The notes: a model not told the origin generated them from the sequence alone. Shown: positions 25,101 to 37,762, counted from the first letter of the stretch. The stretch is DNA of 64,000 bases from Echiichthys vipera (GCA_963691815.1 OY829660.1:5893552-5957551), one strand, 5' to 3'. A program made the numbers and translations.

Positions 25101-25370
25101 CTCAAAAACAATCGTAGATAGTTGTTAGCCATGTGACGATACGTATATGAATTGCCCCGAAAGAGAGTAAACAGCAAACAGGCTGTTTTTGAAGGCAGTT
25201 CAACGGTTAATCAAACCCTAGCTAACTCGGTTCTAACGTTGGTAAATTGGCATTATCTCACCCAGAATAACGTTAATAAAGACGGTTATATCGCGAATCA
25301 AGAGTACACTCACTATCTTATCGTGGTCGTTGACAAATTCGTCGATGTTATCCAAATAAAGCTCGTCCAT
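19104..25370 (-). CDS. pold3: DNA polymerase delta subunit 3 (p66)
   Basis: Accessory subunit of replicative DNA polymerase delta; in the family its N-terminus binds POLD2 and its C-terminus binds PCNA. Exons in transcript order: 25370-25314, 24643-24588, 24012-23913, 23796-23757, 23574-23442, 22668-22413, 22305-22233, 22041-21891, 20728-20625, 19992-19907, 19481-19400, 19309-19104. All introns are GT-AG and phases join to a 447-residue protein (human about 466). Landmarks: the conserved start MDELYLDNIDEFV, the VTYKWLS and MLYHYLDHKRKE segments of the winged-helix N-terminal domain (about 1-130), KGIMGMF at 183-189, NPMVNFFG at 227-234, an acidic/basic linker with a KKKRRRIKK nuclear signal at 306-314, and the terminal PCNA-interacting motif QASIMGFFQKK (437-447). 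Introns carry a SINE (intron 5), a deleted Tc1/mariner copy (intron 8) and LINE debris (intron 9). Nothing looks broken. It is transcribed toward the SLC6 pair. Confidence 0.97.
20090..20235 (-). mobile_element. RTE/Rex-like LINE scrap in pold3 intron 9
   Basis: The minus frame reads LPQVKEFKYLGIMFTSEGTM, a conserved block after the RT core of a common fish LINE. Only about 145 bp is left. Confidence 0.6.
20236..20606 (+). repeat. Dispersed fish repeat (LINE 3' part) in pold3 intron 9
   Basis: Same family as 18170-18575, with the phrases GTCCTCCATTGAGCTGGGTC and GAATTGTTGGGTCTCTGTAA, ending AAATTGAATTGAA just before pold3 exon 9. Confidence 0.6.
20760..21770 (-). mobile_element. Deleted Tc1/mariner copy in pold3 intron 8
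   Basis: Same family and same orientation as 11949-13451. It is flanked by TA at 20758-20759 and 21771-21772, begins CACAGGAG and ends TTCAGTG. An internal deletion of several hundred bases removes the DDE half: the sequence jumps from the segment matching about 12255 to that matching about 12627. It is non-autonomous and sits between pold3 exons without disturbing their splice sites. Confidence 0.85.
22820..23148 (+). mobile_element. SINE-like repeat with TTC tail in pold3 intron 5
   Basis: Contains CTCCTGGGCACTGCCGAGGT and GAGCAAGGCACTGAACCCCC, phrases I associate with a dispersed fish SINE. It ends AATAAAGGAA followed by about nine TTC units. The plus-strand frame of 162 codons across it is not a gene. 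Confidence 0.5.
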
Positions 25371-25520
25371 TTTGTTTAGTTATCCGTGAATGTGGATGTC
25401 TCGTTGAAGCAGTTTGACTGCGCGGCAACGCAGTGTATTTACTTCCGGTTAAGTGTCACATGACTGTGCTTGTTTCCGGTGGGATGAGCGGCTGAACTCC
25501 GCCCCCTACAGGTCACCGCG
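25371..25520 (-). promoter_or_regulatory. Probable pold3 promoter region
   Basis: The DNA just upstream of the pold3 ATG is richer in CG dinucleotides than its surroundings. It has an ETS-type ACTTCCGG at 25441-25448, a second TTTCCGG at 25473-25479, a GTCACATGAC E-box-like site at 25455-25464 and a GC box (CCGCCCC) near 25499. No TATA box was seen. This fits a TATA-less housekeeping or replication-gene promoter. Inferred from motifs only. Confidence 0.5.
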
Positions 25521-25811
25521 GGCTACACACTCCTGTCGGCAACCGATCAAAACACACACGCACTTGACTTCTGTTTGATTATAATGTTTGGTTATCAGCT
25601 ACAATGCCCAACTGTGTTAGGGAATTACAAAGCCTTTACAAGAATGAAATGACATATTTTTGACTTATTTATAAAAAATTAAGTTGGACTTGACAATAAC
25701 AAAAATATAGAAAAACACCAGCCTTATCATTTAACCCTTCTCCATAAAATGATCTTCGTTTTGCTTATCTAGTTTGCTCAAGCACTGTATTTAAATATAA
25801 TAATAAGAGGT

Positions 25812-26008
25812 TTTCCAGGCACGTCCAGCTGGGAGGAGGCCTCGGGGGAAGACCCAGGACTAGGTGGAGAGATTAGATCTCCACACTGGCCTGGGAACGC
25901 CTCAGGATCCCCCAGTTAGAGCTGGTTAATGTGGCCCGGGAAAGGGAAGTTTGGGGTCCCCTGCTAAAGCTGCTGCCCCTGCGACCCGACCCCGGATAAG
26001 AGGCTGAA

Positions 26009-26047
<39 letters not shown>

Positions 26048-26087
26048 AATGATAATAATAATAATAATAATAATAATAATCATAGGC
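25812..26087 (+). mobile_element. RTE/Rex-like LINE 3' end with ATG/ATA microsatellite
   Basis: The plus strand carries the same C-terminus and tail as 8179-8485 (GGCACGTCCAGCTGGGAGGA to GACCCCGGATAAG). It is followed by GATGAT units and then ATA units from 26008 to 26083. Located 440 bp upstream of the pold3 start codon. Confidence 0.75.
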
Positions 26088-26089
26088 TT

Positions 26090-28180
26090 TTTTACCTGAG
26101 CCGGTCCATTTTGGCAGACTTACTTTTTTGTACTGCATATTAGAGAAGCAAAGGTACTTTTGTACAGGTAGATGAAGATTTTACAGGGAAAAGCTCATCA
26201 CACGCTGTTGTTTTAAGCATCTCTAAAATAGCAGCTTATATCTGACATTTCAGATATACAGAATGTGCGTCTTAACAGTTTCAGAGGATTTACTCAATGT
26301 ATTCAACCTTTAGATCCATCCACTGATCTGTGTGTAATAAAAATCTAAGAGGCCTTTCCACCAGGACTTGTACAAACCCTTATCCCTTGATGAGCCCATT
26401 CTGATGTAAGACTTCTTTAGTAAATGTTCTCTTACTTGAGTAAATGTCGCTTTTATTATTTTCATATCTCTGGGCACTTGTCATTACATTTCAATATAGC
26501 AAGACATTCTGTGATTAATGTGCTGTACTGTATGTCATGGTAAGAAATTGTGTTTCCTGTGGATCATATGAGTTATTTCACAGACTGATTTTTTTCATCT
26601 TATTCATCTCTGCCTGCAATGTTGTGAAGCCAACATGCCACCAAACAATATGGCAACTGAGGGTCTAGAACTGACGCATAAATAAGAAAAGTGATGAAAT
26701 AAAAACATTTGTAAAGAAGAAAATGTGAACAAAACTCCACCAAGTGTCAGCTGGCAGCAGCAGCAGCAGCAGCAGCAAACCATTCAAAGACTAAATCTTT
26801 CCTGTGACTTTAACACAAGAGGGATAACATTTTATCTTCCCTCCAGTTGTTTTGTAACTTGCATTCAACTATTTCAAGCTCACAAAAGTCACAGCACATC
26901 AATTACAAAGTCCCTAGTTTGATGTAGATGAGGGACATTTGTTGCATGTCATTCCCCATCCCCACATTTCAATCACCATGATGGAGGTTTGTGAACCTTG
27001 AGTTCCTTCTATTAAGTCGTGCTGTTTCTGGATCATTGCAGGGCTTTTCTCATGCAAACGGGCCCTTTGAAAGAAATTAAAAATGCTGACGATGTTGGAT
27101 GAAAGATCATAAAATGGTTAATGAATAATAACCACTCCTTTTAAATTGTTTTAAATAGAGGATTCAACCGGCCAGGGAATGGGAATAAGTTCAATTAAAT
27201 GAAGAAAAAGTGCCTCCTCTGCAGGAAAGAGACCAGAAGCACTTATTAGTGCATCACAACGGCATGAATCTTGAATTTGAATGAGCTGCTGTGACAGAGA
27301 TATTTAGGAACGACAATGCCGATATATTAAACCTTCAGTGACTTCATCATCAATTGTAACTTTGGTTCCACTGCTTGTCATCATTTGTCTACATCAGGGG
27401 AAGCTTATTATGATTCATTTATGGAAATGAGACCTGTAAAACTGCCTCTACATCACTTGTTGTGGTGAATCTGTTTCAGTACAGTTTACAAATATGCGTA
27501 TGAGGATGAGCAGAGGCATACATATTGATGGCGAGCATGATTTTACTACATACAGGAGTTGATCTGCTGACTGATGTGACAATTATGAGCAACAACAACA
27601 CATTTCGAAACAGCATTTGTCAAATGTCTGACAAGTAAAAGACCAACAAATGAGGCAGTGTCAGGTTCATTATGCATGGCCATTGTGATGTACCAACTCA
27701 AAATAATAATGCTGACAGGTCTCCGGGGGCCCCATTAATGGCACCCCTTATTGTAATAACAATGTAGTTTACCATGGTGGTTGAGTAGCAGCTCAGCTTC
27801 CACGCAGGAGGCCAATATTTGTTTCCAAGAAAATGCAATAACCTTTCCCCCTCAATCCTATCAGAGAAGAATAACAACACCTGCCCTTTCAACCACAACA
27901 ACACATCATTGATCACTCAGTGGTGAGGTTCCCACCTAGGGGGTTCTGCATGCATTTCAATATTACAACCTGTTAAAATAAAGCAGATTAAAAGGTCTGT
28001 CCTTAGCATTGATGGCTCAGTGGTATAGATTTCCCACCAGTGCAATATAAACTGGGTCTGCACGCAAAGAAAAAATAAAGCACAAACCTGTGAACAAGCA
28101 TTTTGTTGCACTGTTGTCATCCTGGGACAACTTTAAATTCTGAGCCAAAAATAATTAGTGGGTCTTGTGCAACAAGTGAT
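26090..28180. other. No gene recognised
   Basis: AT-rich single-copy-looking DNA. I see only a seven-unit CAG run at 26757-26777 and a possible tRNA-like segment near 28010. ORFs here are short, with no domain or conserved motif. Confidence 0.5.
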
Positions 28181-28181
28181 A

Positions 28182-28390
28182 CATTAGGTGGCTGGTCGCA
28201 CAGTGGTTAGAGCAGCCATCCCATGTAAAGAGGCTGAAGGTCCTCAAGGCAGAGGCTGCGGGTCTGACTCTGACCTGTGGCCCCTTGCTGCGTGTCTACT
28301 TTCTCTCTCTCACCATTTCCTGTTTGTCCTGATGTAATAAAAGGCTTGAAAAACTGCCAAAAAAGAATCTTTAAAAAAAAAAAAGAAGAG
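28182..28390 (+). mobile_element. tRNA-derived SINE with A-rich tail
   Basis: Begins GTGGCTGGTCGCACAGTGGT (box A-like) with a GCGGGTCTGACTC box-B-like segment, then CTGTGGCCCCTTGCTGCGTG and TTTCCTGTTTGTCCTGATGT, and ends in an A run. A second copy lies in reverse at 46302-46480. Confidence 0.7.
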
Positions 28391-29021
28391 GTATATGAAT
28401 AAACATCTTTCATATTTTTTCTTGTATCCAGGATTTGTTCTTATTTTCTGGGATGCTTTGTTATTTTTGCTCCTCTCTTAGGTGAGTGTACCAAGATAAG
28501 AGAAAAACATCTCGTTTTCACAGTCCACACATTGTTTGTCCAATGCAAGTTAACATAAGTTTGATTAGTTTTCCATAATGTCACTTACAATCTTATATAT
28601 ACCAAATGTTTATACAAGCTGTTCACACCACACACTTCTCATTATACACATTTACTAGATACCTGTTTACATTCTGTTCACTTTCAGTTGATTCAGTTGA
28701 TTCATTTGCACATACAGTCTACATATTATACTTTACCATGGTTATATTTAGCCCTATTATCCAATTGTACTAATATGTCTTATACGGTCATTTGGCTTTT
28801 ACGTGTGTAATAAAATTTTTAAATACATATTTAATGAGAGGCCTATTGTTGAAGGGAGCCCATTATCATATATTTTTCATGCCAATGACTGCTTATGTAA
28901 CTTGAATTTGTGAAAACATAAAAACATATAAATAATGAATATCATATAATAAAATTGGGATTGTTTTATATTATTATTATATTATATATATTATATTATC
29001 ATGTTTTATTAATATATGTTT
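28391..29021. other. AT-rich DNA, no gene recognised
   Basis: Long AT-rich stretches including ATATTATATTATATATATT-type simple sequence near 28970-29010. No coding or RNA signal seen. Confidence 0.5.
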
Positions 29022-29309
29022 ATATGCCTTTCTGTTTGGAGTTTGCATGTTCTCCCCGTGTCTGCGTGGGTTTTCTCCGGGTTCTCCGGTTTCCTCCCAC
29101 AGTCCAAAGACGTGCACGTGTTCGGTTCATTGATGACTCCAAATCGCCCGTAGGTGTGAATGGTTGTCTGTCTCTGTTTGTCTCTATGTGCCCTGTGATA
29201 GACTGGCGTCCTGTCCAGGGTGTACCCCGCCTCACGCCCGATGTCAGCTGGGATCGGCTCCAGCCCCCGAGACCCCGACAGGGACAAGCGGTTGAAGATG
29301 AATGAATGT
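29022..29309 (+). mobile_element. V-SINE-like element, tRNA head missing
   Basis: Core (GGAGTTTGCATGTTCTCCCC) through CTGTGATAGACTGGCGTCCT to a GGTTGAAGATGAATGAATG tail. 5'-truncated copy of the family at 2950-3292. Confidence 0.75.
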
Positions 29310-29840
29310 AACACCGGTACTGAAAATCTTGTTTACTTTGTTTAGATTTATCTAAGACAACAATTTCACTTTCTTTTTAACTGCCTTTTCTTGTTGACGT
29401 CTCCAGATCTTGGTCATGTGTTAGAGTGTTTGTTCATGGCACATCCCCTGCCCTCATATGGTGTTTAGTGTGCGTTACCACATGCTAATAAACAATTACG
29501 ATCAAGTGGACTTCATCACTCAGAACACCCGGGTAAGAGGAGATTTGGATGGTGAGAACATCAGGTGCATCTGGAGGTTGGCATGAGTCTCATTATCCAG
29601 GCTTGTTCAATAAGCAACAGTTACTGTATGTGTATTAACCCCCGAAGTCTGAACAAATGGAGTTAAATGTAGTTATTATATGTGCAGGTGAGAGAAATAC
29701 TGTGGGTACAAAACGTTCCAATGTCTAAACCACGACACAAGATCACACGCTTCACATTCGATGGTTAATTCAGGTGTGTGCTCACTGTTTTTGCCTTCAA
29801 GTGATCTCATATAATATTTAGATTGAAGGAACTCAGTTCA

Positions 29841-29988
29841 CTGAGAAGCTGATTAGACTGCCAACTTCTAACTGAAATGTCAAAAAGAAGGGCAGCAACG
29901 TACGGCAGAGAAGGGAAAAATATTCCCTTAATGGTGAAGAGAATCATTGTCTCACCGAGAAGAGAAAAGCTAAAATCCTCAGATGGAT
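29841..29988 (+). repeat. 148-bp direct repeat, copy A
   Basis: Near-identical to 31931-32078 (about nine substitutions by eye), same orientation, 2090 bp apart. Shared core: GGGAAAAATATTCCCTTAAT. Confidence 0.9.
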
Positions 29989-30529
29989 CAGAGTTGATCG
30001 AGATAAAGGACCAAAGCCAGTGTGATTTTCTTTGTATTTCCTCATTGAACAGGAGTCAGACTTGCCTTTGTAACCGCTTTGCTTTCAGCCCATTGTCAGT
30101 ACATGATGGGTTTGTCTGAAGCACAGCTGAGTTAGAAAATACATCACTACAATATAAATACACTGATACAGCTGTCAGATCTACGTGAAGCACCCTTCAT
30201 GTTGTATTAGAAAAAAAAATCAGAGTATGCCTTCAATTTGCTTAAATTCTTCATTTTTGTTCGATTTCTAAGCTCAGTTGGTTGGCTCAGTACAATTTTT
30301 GGAAAAATATATTGAGAACATTTTTTAGATTTTCATAAATAATTTTATCCATCAGGAAAATCAAGAAACATTTGATAGGTAATTTAGATGACTAGTAAAT
30401 GAGAACAATGTCCAGTAAAACGAAAATCAGTTCAGTATTGAACATTAAAAGCTAATGCGTTTTTATTAAATTTCAAACTATTTAGATTCAAGTGGGACAT
30501 TTAATTTCCTGGTTTAGAATCAGTGAACT

Positions 30530-31930
30530 GCTATTGAACCCAAACCCTGCTAATGTCACACCAGAGTAATCTGAGTGTCCCACTGAGCCGTCTGGTTAGC
30601 TCAAGTGGATCTGTGGTTTGACCTAATGGGGCCAAAGTAAACCAGCCCAACCCTGCACAAAAGAGATGCCACTTCTTATTCCTGCCCCTGACAAACTTCA
30701 TGCTCGCGGATGCTTCTAGAGAAATGCGGAATGCAGGGTCAGTGCAGAAAGGGAGAAACTGGGGCAAGGATTGAAGCCCTTTGCAAAACGTACCGCTTCC
30801 TGAACTGGATCCAAATTGTAATGGTATTAAGGACAACCAGATTAGGCAGTTATGGGGAGCTTAAGCAAATCGTTGAGTGCAAAGAGCAGGAAGAAGATGT
30901 TATCTCGGTATGAGCCCATGGTGGGCAGATGTCTGTTACTCCACCGGGGAGCCAATATAAAAGTTTATCGATGTTGCAATCCCAGAAGTAGTGGCGGAAA
31001 ATAGGGAATGCTAGTCTCCCTTCATATGTGAATGAATCTGTTTTTTGATACCGTGTGGTTTATTCACTATTGGTGTAGATTAGTAAAAAATTATTTATTA
31101 AGACAAATTGGGAGATGTTGAAAAAGATACAGAAACTTTGGTAGAATGACCATCTTAATAAGATGTACCCGGTGTGCAAAGGGACAGGGGGACGCCCGCC
31201 CATCTAAACAAGTCCATCTTGCATTTATCTAATAGGGGCTGGAAGTTCTTTTGAAAAATGTCCCTAAAGGAGCTGGTGATAAACACCCCCAAATACTTGA
31301 ACCCTTTTAAAAGGGGAATATGGATTGTGAGAGTGATCTCACCAACTTGTTGACAAAAAATAACTCACTGCTATGAATATTCAACTTATACCCTGATAGG
31401 TGCCAGAATTGATCCAGAATTGATAAAACTGGGGGTAGGGAGGATGTGGGGTTTGAAATAAAAAAGAGAATGTCATCTGCATATAAGGGAAGTTTGTAGA
31501 CTAGAGTGATGCCTTCAAACTCATTCTGGTTTTTAAGCCAGGTGGTCTTGAACAACAAGGGCGAGAGCGGACAGCTCCGCTGGGTCCCACGTTCGTGAGG
31601 GAAATATGCTGAACGGACACAGCTTAACCCAAGAAATAAAATCAGAATCAGAGCCAAATTTCTCCAAAATATAAAATAGGAAGCCCCACTCCACCCAGTC
31701 GAGGGCCTTCTCTGCATCCAGCGTCAATACGCCCTCGGGGGTGTCCGATCCAGGTGAGAATATGATGTTCAGCAGCCCACTGGTGTTGAAGAATGGATGT
31801 CTCCCTAATTTGAAGCCTGTCTGGTCTAGCAAAATTATTGATGACATCACACTTTGGAGGCAGAGGGTCAGGACCTTAGCAAGGATCTTACAATCTATGT
31901 TTAAAAGTGAGACCGGTCTGTCTTTCTTTA
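30530..31930 (-). mobile_element. L1-type LINE ORF2 fragment, degraded
   Basis: The minus strand shows RT blocks in order but in several frames: DQTGFKLGRHPFFNTSGLLN, LDAEKALDWVEWGFLFYILE, then RGTQRSCPLSPLLF, LPLYADDILFFISNP with the YADD catalytic box, and SGYKLNIHSSELFFVN. Weaker C-terminal sequence continues down to about 30530. Frameshifts and stops make it dead. 5' truncated, as usual for LINEs. Confidence 0.8.
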
Positions 31931-32078
31931 CTCAGAAGCTAATCAGCCTGCCAACTTCGAATTGAAATGTCAAACAGAAGGGCAGCAACGTGCGGCAGAG
32001 AAGGGAAAAATATTCCCTTAATGGTGAAGAGAATCATTGTCTCACCGAGAAGAGAAAAGCTAAAATCCTCAGATGGAT
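31931..32078 (+). repeat. 148-bp direct repeat, copy B
   Basis: Partner of 29841-29988. It directly abuts the 5' side of the L1 fragment and is followed by the CA tract at 32130. Confidence 0.9.
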
Positions 32079-32128
32079 GGATTGGGGCTGTAATAACATC
32101 ATCTGGTATTTTAGAGCTGAGCTGTCAG

Positions 32129-32326
<198 letters not shown>

Positions 32327-32329
32327 TTC

Positions 32330-35300
32330 TAAGATCAAGAGACCACTCTGTGATTAGATCCCCTTTTTAATGCAGTCAAACACAAAAAAAAACAGCAGAC
32401 ATCAAACAACAATATTCCAAAGGAGAATAACAAGCAAAGTCTCATTGAAGCAAAAAAAAAGATCTATTTTTTTATCGTTGTTCCTCAAAAAAGCAGCAGT
32501 CTTCCTCTTAGAATTAAATCTGATCTCTGGTGTGGGTTAAACCTTGCGAATGGATTCTTTTATCAGCCATATCATGGTGTAAAAAGGTATCTTTTATCCT
32601 GTGGTAGAAATATCTTCTCTTCTATATATCTATGTTGAAAAAACTGCCAACATTTGGACTTTCCTGCCTGCTGCTCTCTGCAAGCTCATTTCAGAGGTGT
32701 ACATTCTCAAACAGACTTTTTGGATTCCATCAGCAGGAATTTCGATTGGTTTCATGATTTAAAACCCCAAAAATAGCTCTGCAGGGGAAGTTATCTGCTT
32801 AAATCCATAGCTGCCGACTTTCTCAACTGTACGACAGCAATCACACCTCCCATCACAGTGCCCATGTAGGCAGGCATGTGTGAAATAACATGCAGAGATC
32901 AGACGGATCGATGCAGAAACACGACAAACAAACAGCGTGCTGTGCAGCCTCCGGTTGAGAGGCTCAGATTCCTTGTCATATCAGAAGCCCTGTTTCAGAG
33001 CAACATCTGACAAAATCATTTCCTCTCCGACAGCAGCTGAGAGGATTGTTGTGATTAGATATGACGTTTGATCTGAAATGTGATTGTCTTCACTGCAGGT
33101 GGAGAGGTACTGTAACAAGCGGGGAGCAATGAAATTTATCATGGAAAGATTTTTAATGCATTCTCTCAGCATGCTACTGCGGAGTGACATAATAATGAAA
33201 CACAACTGTCATTTTCAACTGTCATCCTTAGCGTTGAAAGGAGCCAGTTGAGGTGGTTCAGGATCATCTAGTAAGGATGAACCCTGGGCGCCTCCCTAGG
33301 GTGGTGTTCCAGGCACGTCCAGCTGGGAGGAGGCTAGCAAGATTCAAAGTCAATAACATTGCACGCTTGACAAACAGTAAACATAATTTCACAGCATTTT
33401 TAACCACAAGGCAAGCTAGATATCTAGCCGTGTCATTTCATTGACATGTGCTTCATTGTGTACTTGCATTAGCGCAAACAAAATATTAACCCGGTCTTTA
33501 AAATCTTTGCTCCATAGCATAACTAGTGGACAATATCTCCTAAATGTACCTTTAAATTTAATTTAAGCACGTTAAGTTTGGGTCGGCTTTCCAAGGGTCA
33601 GTTTTGGATCCAATAAGTCCGCAAATTTGGATCCTTTAAGACCTCTACTTTTTAGTTGGATTGAACCATTTATCTCAGGATTTGAGCAGAAATCTCCAGC
33701 AACATGCAAAAAATATAAATTGTTACCCCATTCAAATCTATGTCCATTCCATAATCAAGACACCTACTGTTTGCTTGGACGATGATGCTATTTGCGTTTC
33801 CATTTGGAATCCGCATCACTGAAAGTCTAACATCATCTATAAAGATGCAATCAAATTAAATAAAAAATTTCAATCATTTCAATAATTTCACCAGCTGGTG
33901 AATTACCTAGCTGTAGATGTAAGTAATCATTCATGTCGGCAGCTCCATTCTGATCTAGTGACCTTGCCACCATCAACTTAAAATTCCAATCACCCAACTG
34001 CTGTTTGATGTCACAGACTCTGTCTGACTTCATATGATGATGAGATGATACTTCATTTAACATTGAAATTACTTGGTAGCTGTTGCTGCCGCTGTTGGTC
34101 CTCCACTGAGAGGGTCTTGTTGCGACGCCCCAGGCCCAGTGTCATACTCCTTTAAGAGGGACGATCATTAGCTGTCTCCCTGAGGATCCGTCCCCCCCTC
34201 AGCAGCCGTTCCACTTCACACTCAGCCCTTTGTGGCTGCTGCTGATAAGACCTAGCGAATATGTGCTCGGTCGCTGCTTGCACGGCAAATGATAAACAGA
34301 GGTTGAGCTGCTGTCCACTCCATCAGGACAATAGAGAGTGGAATCTAGTCCCTAGGTTATTGTTATTCTACAATAGAGGATAGTTATGCACAGCCGAAAT
34401 CCTGGCCAGGTGTTTGAAACAAAACAGAAGACAGGGGAAGGGCGATAGATTGACTTAATGGTTACAATGGCTGTGCCATAAACAAAATGTCACGGTTTCC
34501 ACCCCTATTATAATCTACGCCCAGACTGCTAAAATTTGAGAAAGCTAATGAAACGGTTATCAGCCATTAAAGGTGATTGAATAAGAGCAGCTGAAAATCC
34601 AACAGAACCGAAAAACCAATGATCCAAGTTTATTGAACCATTTGATCCAATAATTATTTCGTATTTTATTTATTATTTATTTTATTTGGTAAAATAGCAA
34701 CTTATATATTTGCAGAATAAAAAAAAAAGAACAGGGAAGGGGCATGTTGGATGCTGCTCAAATCAAAGAAAAAAATATAACCTAAAAAGGTCTCTCCAAA
34801 CTATTAGCCACTTCCAAAAAGAATTACCCAATGTCAACAATGATCAGAAAATACAAATAAGTAGCACCCTCTCAAACCTAGTGTCTCTAACATCCAAAAG
34901 GTGTCAGGTTGGTATCTGTAAACCCCACTAAAACCTTTTCCTTACTGAAATTTAAAAGCTAATACAAAGAAACTCAAAGAGCACTGCACACACGCAAACA
35001 CACACACGAGGCCAGTTGGTCAAAGACAAAAGGCCAAAATCACAGTGAGGACAACTATTTAAGCAGAGGGACGGTCTGGAAGGTGGTAGGTGGTTGGAGG
35101 AGATTGCCAGAAGCCGCACCAATCAAATCACCAGGAAGTAGGCAGCCAATCTCGTGCCAGCCAATCCTCGGCAAGGGATCCCACATCCTGCTTAGCATAG
35201 ATGCACAACACAGATACACAGATACTGGAGGAGGCCGTAACACTAACTATGACCTTTTCTCTCATCCTAACCAAAGCTGATTTGGTGCCTAAACTTAACT

Positions 35301-35677
35301 GTTTTCATACAAACTTCTGTTCATAACTTTCTGTAAAATATCAAACGAACCTTGCTGCTGTATAATTGAAACAATCTTCCTTCAAGGTTTCTCAGTAACT
35401 TGTAGTCTGATTTACACATGAATAAAGAGAGCTTGGAACATGCTGTGCCACGCTGTCATTGTATTTTGTCTCAACTGTATTACAGCTTTGTTGTAGGATT
35501 GCAATGATTTCCTGGGTTTTGTTGGGTTATATATTTAATGTATGTAACTAGCTGGACAGGGTTAATCTGTATTTTCAATTTTTAAATACATTAACCCCTC
35601 TCTTACCACATTTTCAGTCATCTCTTTGTTGGCAAAAAGCATAAAATGCCCATGTAAAGGATAGACAAATTGTATTT
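32330..35677. other. Mostly unannotated intergenic DNA
   Basis: Apart from a short LINE tail scrap at 33244-33337 and a short ACACACGCAAACACAC stretch near 34987, I recognise nothing here. ORFs are below 75 codons and lack motifs. Confidence 0.5.
33244..33337 (+). mobile_element. RTE/Rex-like LINE scrap
   Basis: Plus strand GTAAGGATGAACCCTGGGCG to GTCCAGCTGGGAGGAGGCT, the same coding tail as 8179-8485, cut at both ends. Confidence 0.65.
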
Positions 35678-36028
35678 TTAGTAGTGCCTCACAGCGAGAA
35701 GGTTCCAGGTTCGCATCCCGGCCTGGGCCTTTCTGTGTGGAGTTTGCATGTTCTCCCGTGTCTGTGTGGGTTTCCTCTGGGTTCTCCGGTTTCCTCCCAC
35801 AATTCAAAGACATGCACGTGTTCGGTTAATTGATGACTCTAAAAGTTGTCCGTAGGTGTGAATGGTTGTCTGTCTCTGTTCGTCTCTATGTGCCCTGCGA
35901 TAGACTGGCGTCCTGTCCAGGGTGGACCCCGCCTCACGCCCGATGTCAGCTGGGATCAGCTCCAGCCCCCCCCCGTGACCCCGACCCCGACCCCGGGATA
36001 ACCGGTTGAAGATGAATTAATGAATGTA
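35678..36028 (+). mobile_element. V-SINE-like element with partial tRNA head
   Basis: Begins within the tRNA-like head (GTGCCTCACAGCGAGAAGGT and box-B-like GGTTCGCATCC), then the core and the GGATAACCGGTTGAAGATGA tail with an ATGA run. The best plus-strand copy of the family in the window. Confidence 0.75.
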
Positions 36029-37216
36029 ATGGTAGTGTGAACAATATTTGCAACATGGTTAATTTAGTACAGTAACTCGCATGGAAGCATGAAAGAGCAT
36101 TCAAGAAAGGATCTCCCCTTACCTATCTGTGTCGATATTTAATGTATTTGTATACTCTTCCATTTAAATGGTAATAGTGACTTTGGTAACATGAGAAGAA
36201 GATGACATGGCTGTTTCCTTGAGCAGGCCTAGTATGAATCAAACTCAAAAATATCTGTAGAAAACAATCCTTGGTTCATGTGAGAATAATAAGAAAAACA
36301 AATATAAAGAATAACTCTGAAATAATCTCTAAAATGATATGAAATATTATATTTTAAATGTACAACATGGCACAATAGCATCATACCTCTACAGTCATTT
36401 AACAGTCCTGTGATTTCTACTTTCCGCAAGGAATTTGATATTACACGCATTTGACTTTAAAGCAATTTTCCCATTTAAATATTCATTTTCTGGATAGATT
36501 AATAACGACTAAATTGTCCCTGACTAAACTGACCTCGAGTCTTTGAAATTCATGGTCTCAATGCACAGTTTAATAAATGGTAATTTAATGCTCATCGCAG
36601 CTCCACTCTCTCGTCTTTGCTAACTGAACTTACTTCACCGTGAAATCCAGTGACCTCTGATTCCTTTGCTGAATCTCCATTTGTAAGTGTCATTGAGCCC
36701 CACAGTCGTACATGTCCTTGGTAAGTTTGCTTCCAGGAAAGCAGTTAAAAGTGAGAGGAAGATATCTATTAACCTCTTAACCTTCATGTTCTGTCTAATT
36801 TCTTTTAAAGTGAGATGAAACATTTTTCCACCGTGTTATTTATTCCTCTTTATAGTTTTTCAAGATGATATTTCTTTTGATCCCTTAAACTCTGTAACAT
36901 ACATTCAGACTGGACCAGTTTGCGGTTGAGTGCCATGCTGCAGCACATTTGCGAAGCAGCAGATGATGAAAAGTAGGAGAGAGGACTCAGTCACAGGTTG
37001 TAGCCTAATTGAATGGTTGCCAATGGGATATGTTGTATATAGAATTGAGATAATAATAAGAAAAGATTAATAACATGCAACTTTGACAGGAAATATATTT
37101 TAAAAAAGACAAAAAGACTTTCTGTTTAAAAAGGGTAATTTCATGCCACAGTGTTTGACTAAAAGAGCATCCCCAACAAAGATGTTGTGTTGTTTCATCT
37201 GTGATGTGACTCAGCA
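36029..37216. other. No gene recognised
   Basis: AT-rich DNA upstream of the bipolar minisatellite. No splice-linked exon for the ORF at 37244 could be identified here. Confidence 0.45.
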
Positions 37217-37762
37217 ACACCAACAACCTCAGACAGGAAGTTAGTGACACCAACAACCTCAGACAGGAAGTCAGTGACACCAAAAACCTCAGACAGGAAG
37301 TCGGTGACACCAACAACCTCAGACAGGAGGTTAGTGACACCAACAACCTCTGACTTCCTGTCTGAGGTTGTTGGTGTCACTGACTTCTTGAATATGTCTG
37401 TTGGTGTCACTGACTTCCTGTCTGAGGTTTTTGGTGTCACTGACTTCCTGTATGAGGTTGTTGGTGTCACTGACTTCTTGAATATGTCTGTTGGTGTCAC
37501 TGACTTCCTGTCTGAGGTTTTTGGTGTCACTGACTTCCTGTATGAGGTTGTTGGTGTCTCTGACTTCCTGTCTGAGGTTGTTGGTGTCACTGACTTCTTG
37601 AATATGTCTGTTGTTGTCACTGACTTCCTGTCTGAGACGCCAACAACCTCATACAGGAAGTCAGTGACACCAAAAACCTCAGACAGGAAGTCGGTGACAC
37701 CAACAACCTCAGACAGGAAGTCATTGACACCAACAAGCTCAGACAGGAACTCAGCGACACCA
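37217..37762. repeat. Bipolar 30-bp minisatellite
   Basis: The 30-bp unit (core ACCAACAACCTCAGACAGGA) occurs in three blocks: about 4.5 forward units at 37217-37350, about 9.5 inverted units at 37351-37637, and about 4 forward units at 37638-37762. A variant unit containing TTGAATATGTCTG recurs in the inverted block. The unit length is a multiple of three and contains no stop in the frames used, so long ORFs stay open on both strands. The block layout can fold into large stem-loops. Confidence 0.95.

Noticed and set aside
26008..26138. Minus-strand His/Tyr-rich ORF
   Set aside because: Translation of ATG/ATA microsatellite at a LINE tail.
35690..35740. Possible tRNA gene from box A and box B-like motifs
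   Set aside because: It is the tRNA-like head of a SINE and does not fold as a full cloverleaf by eye.
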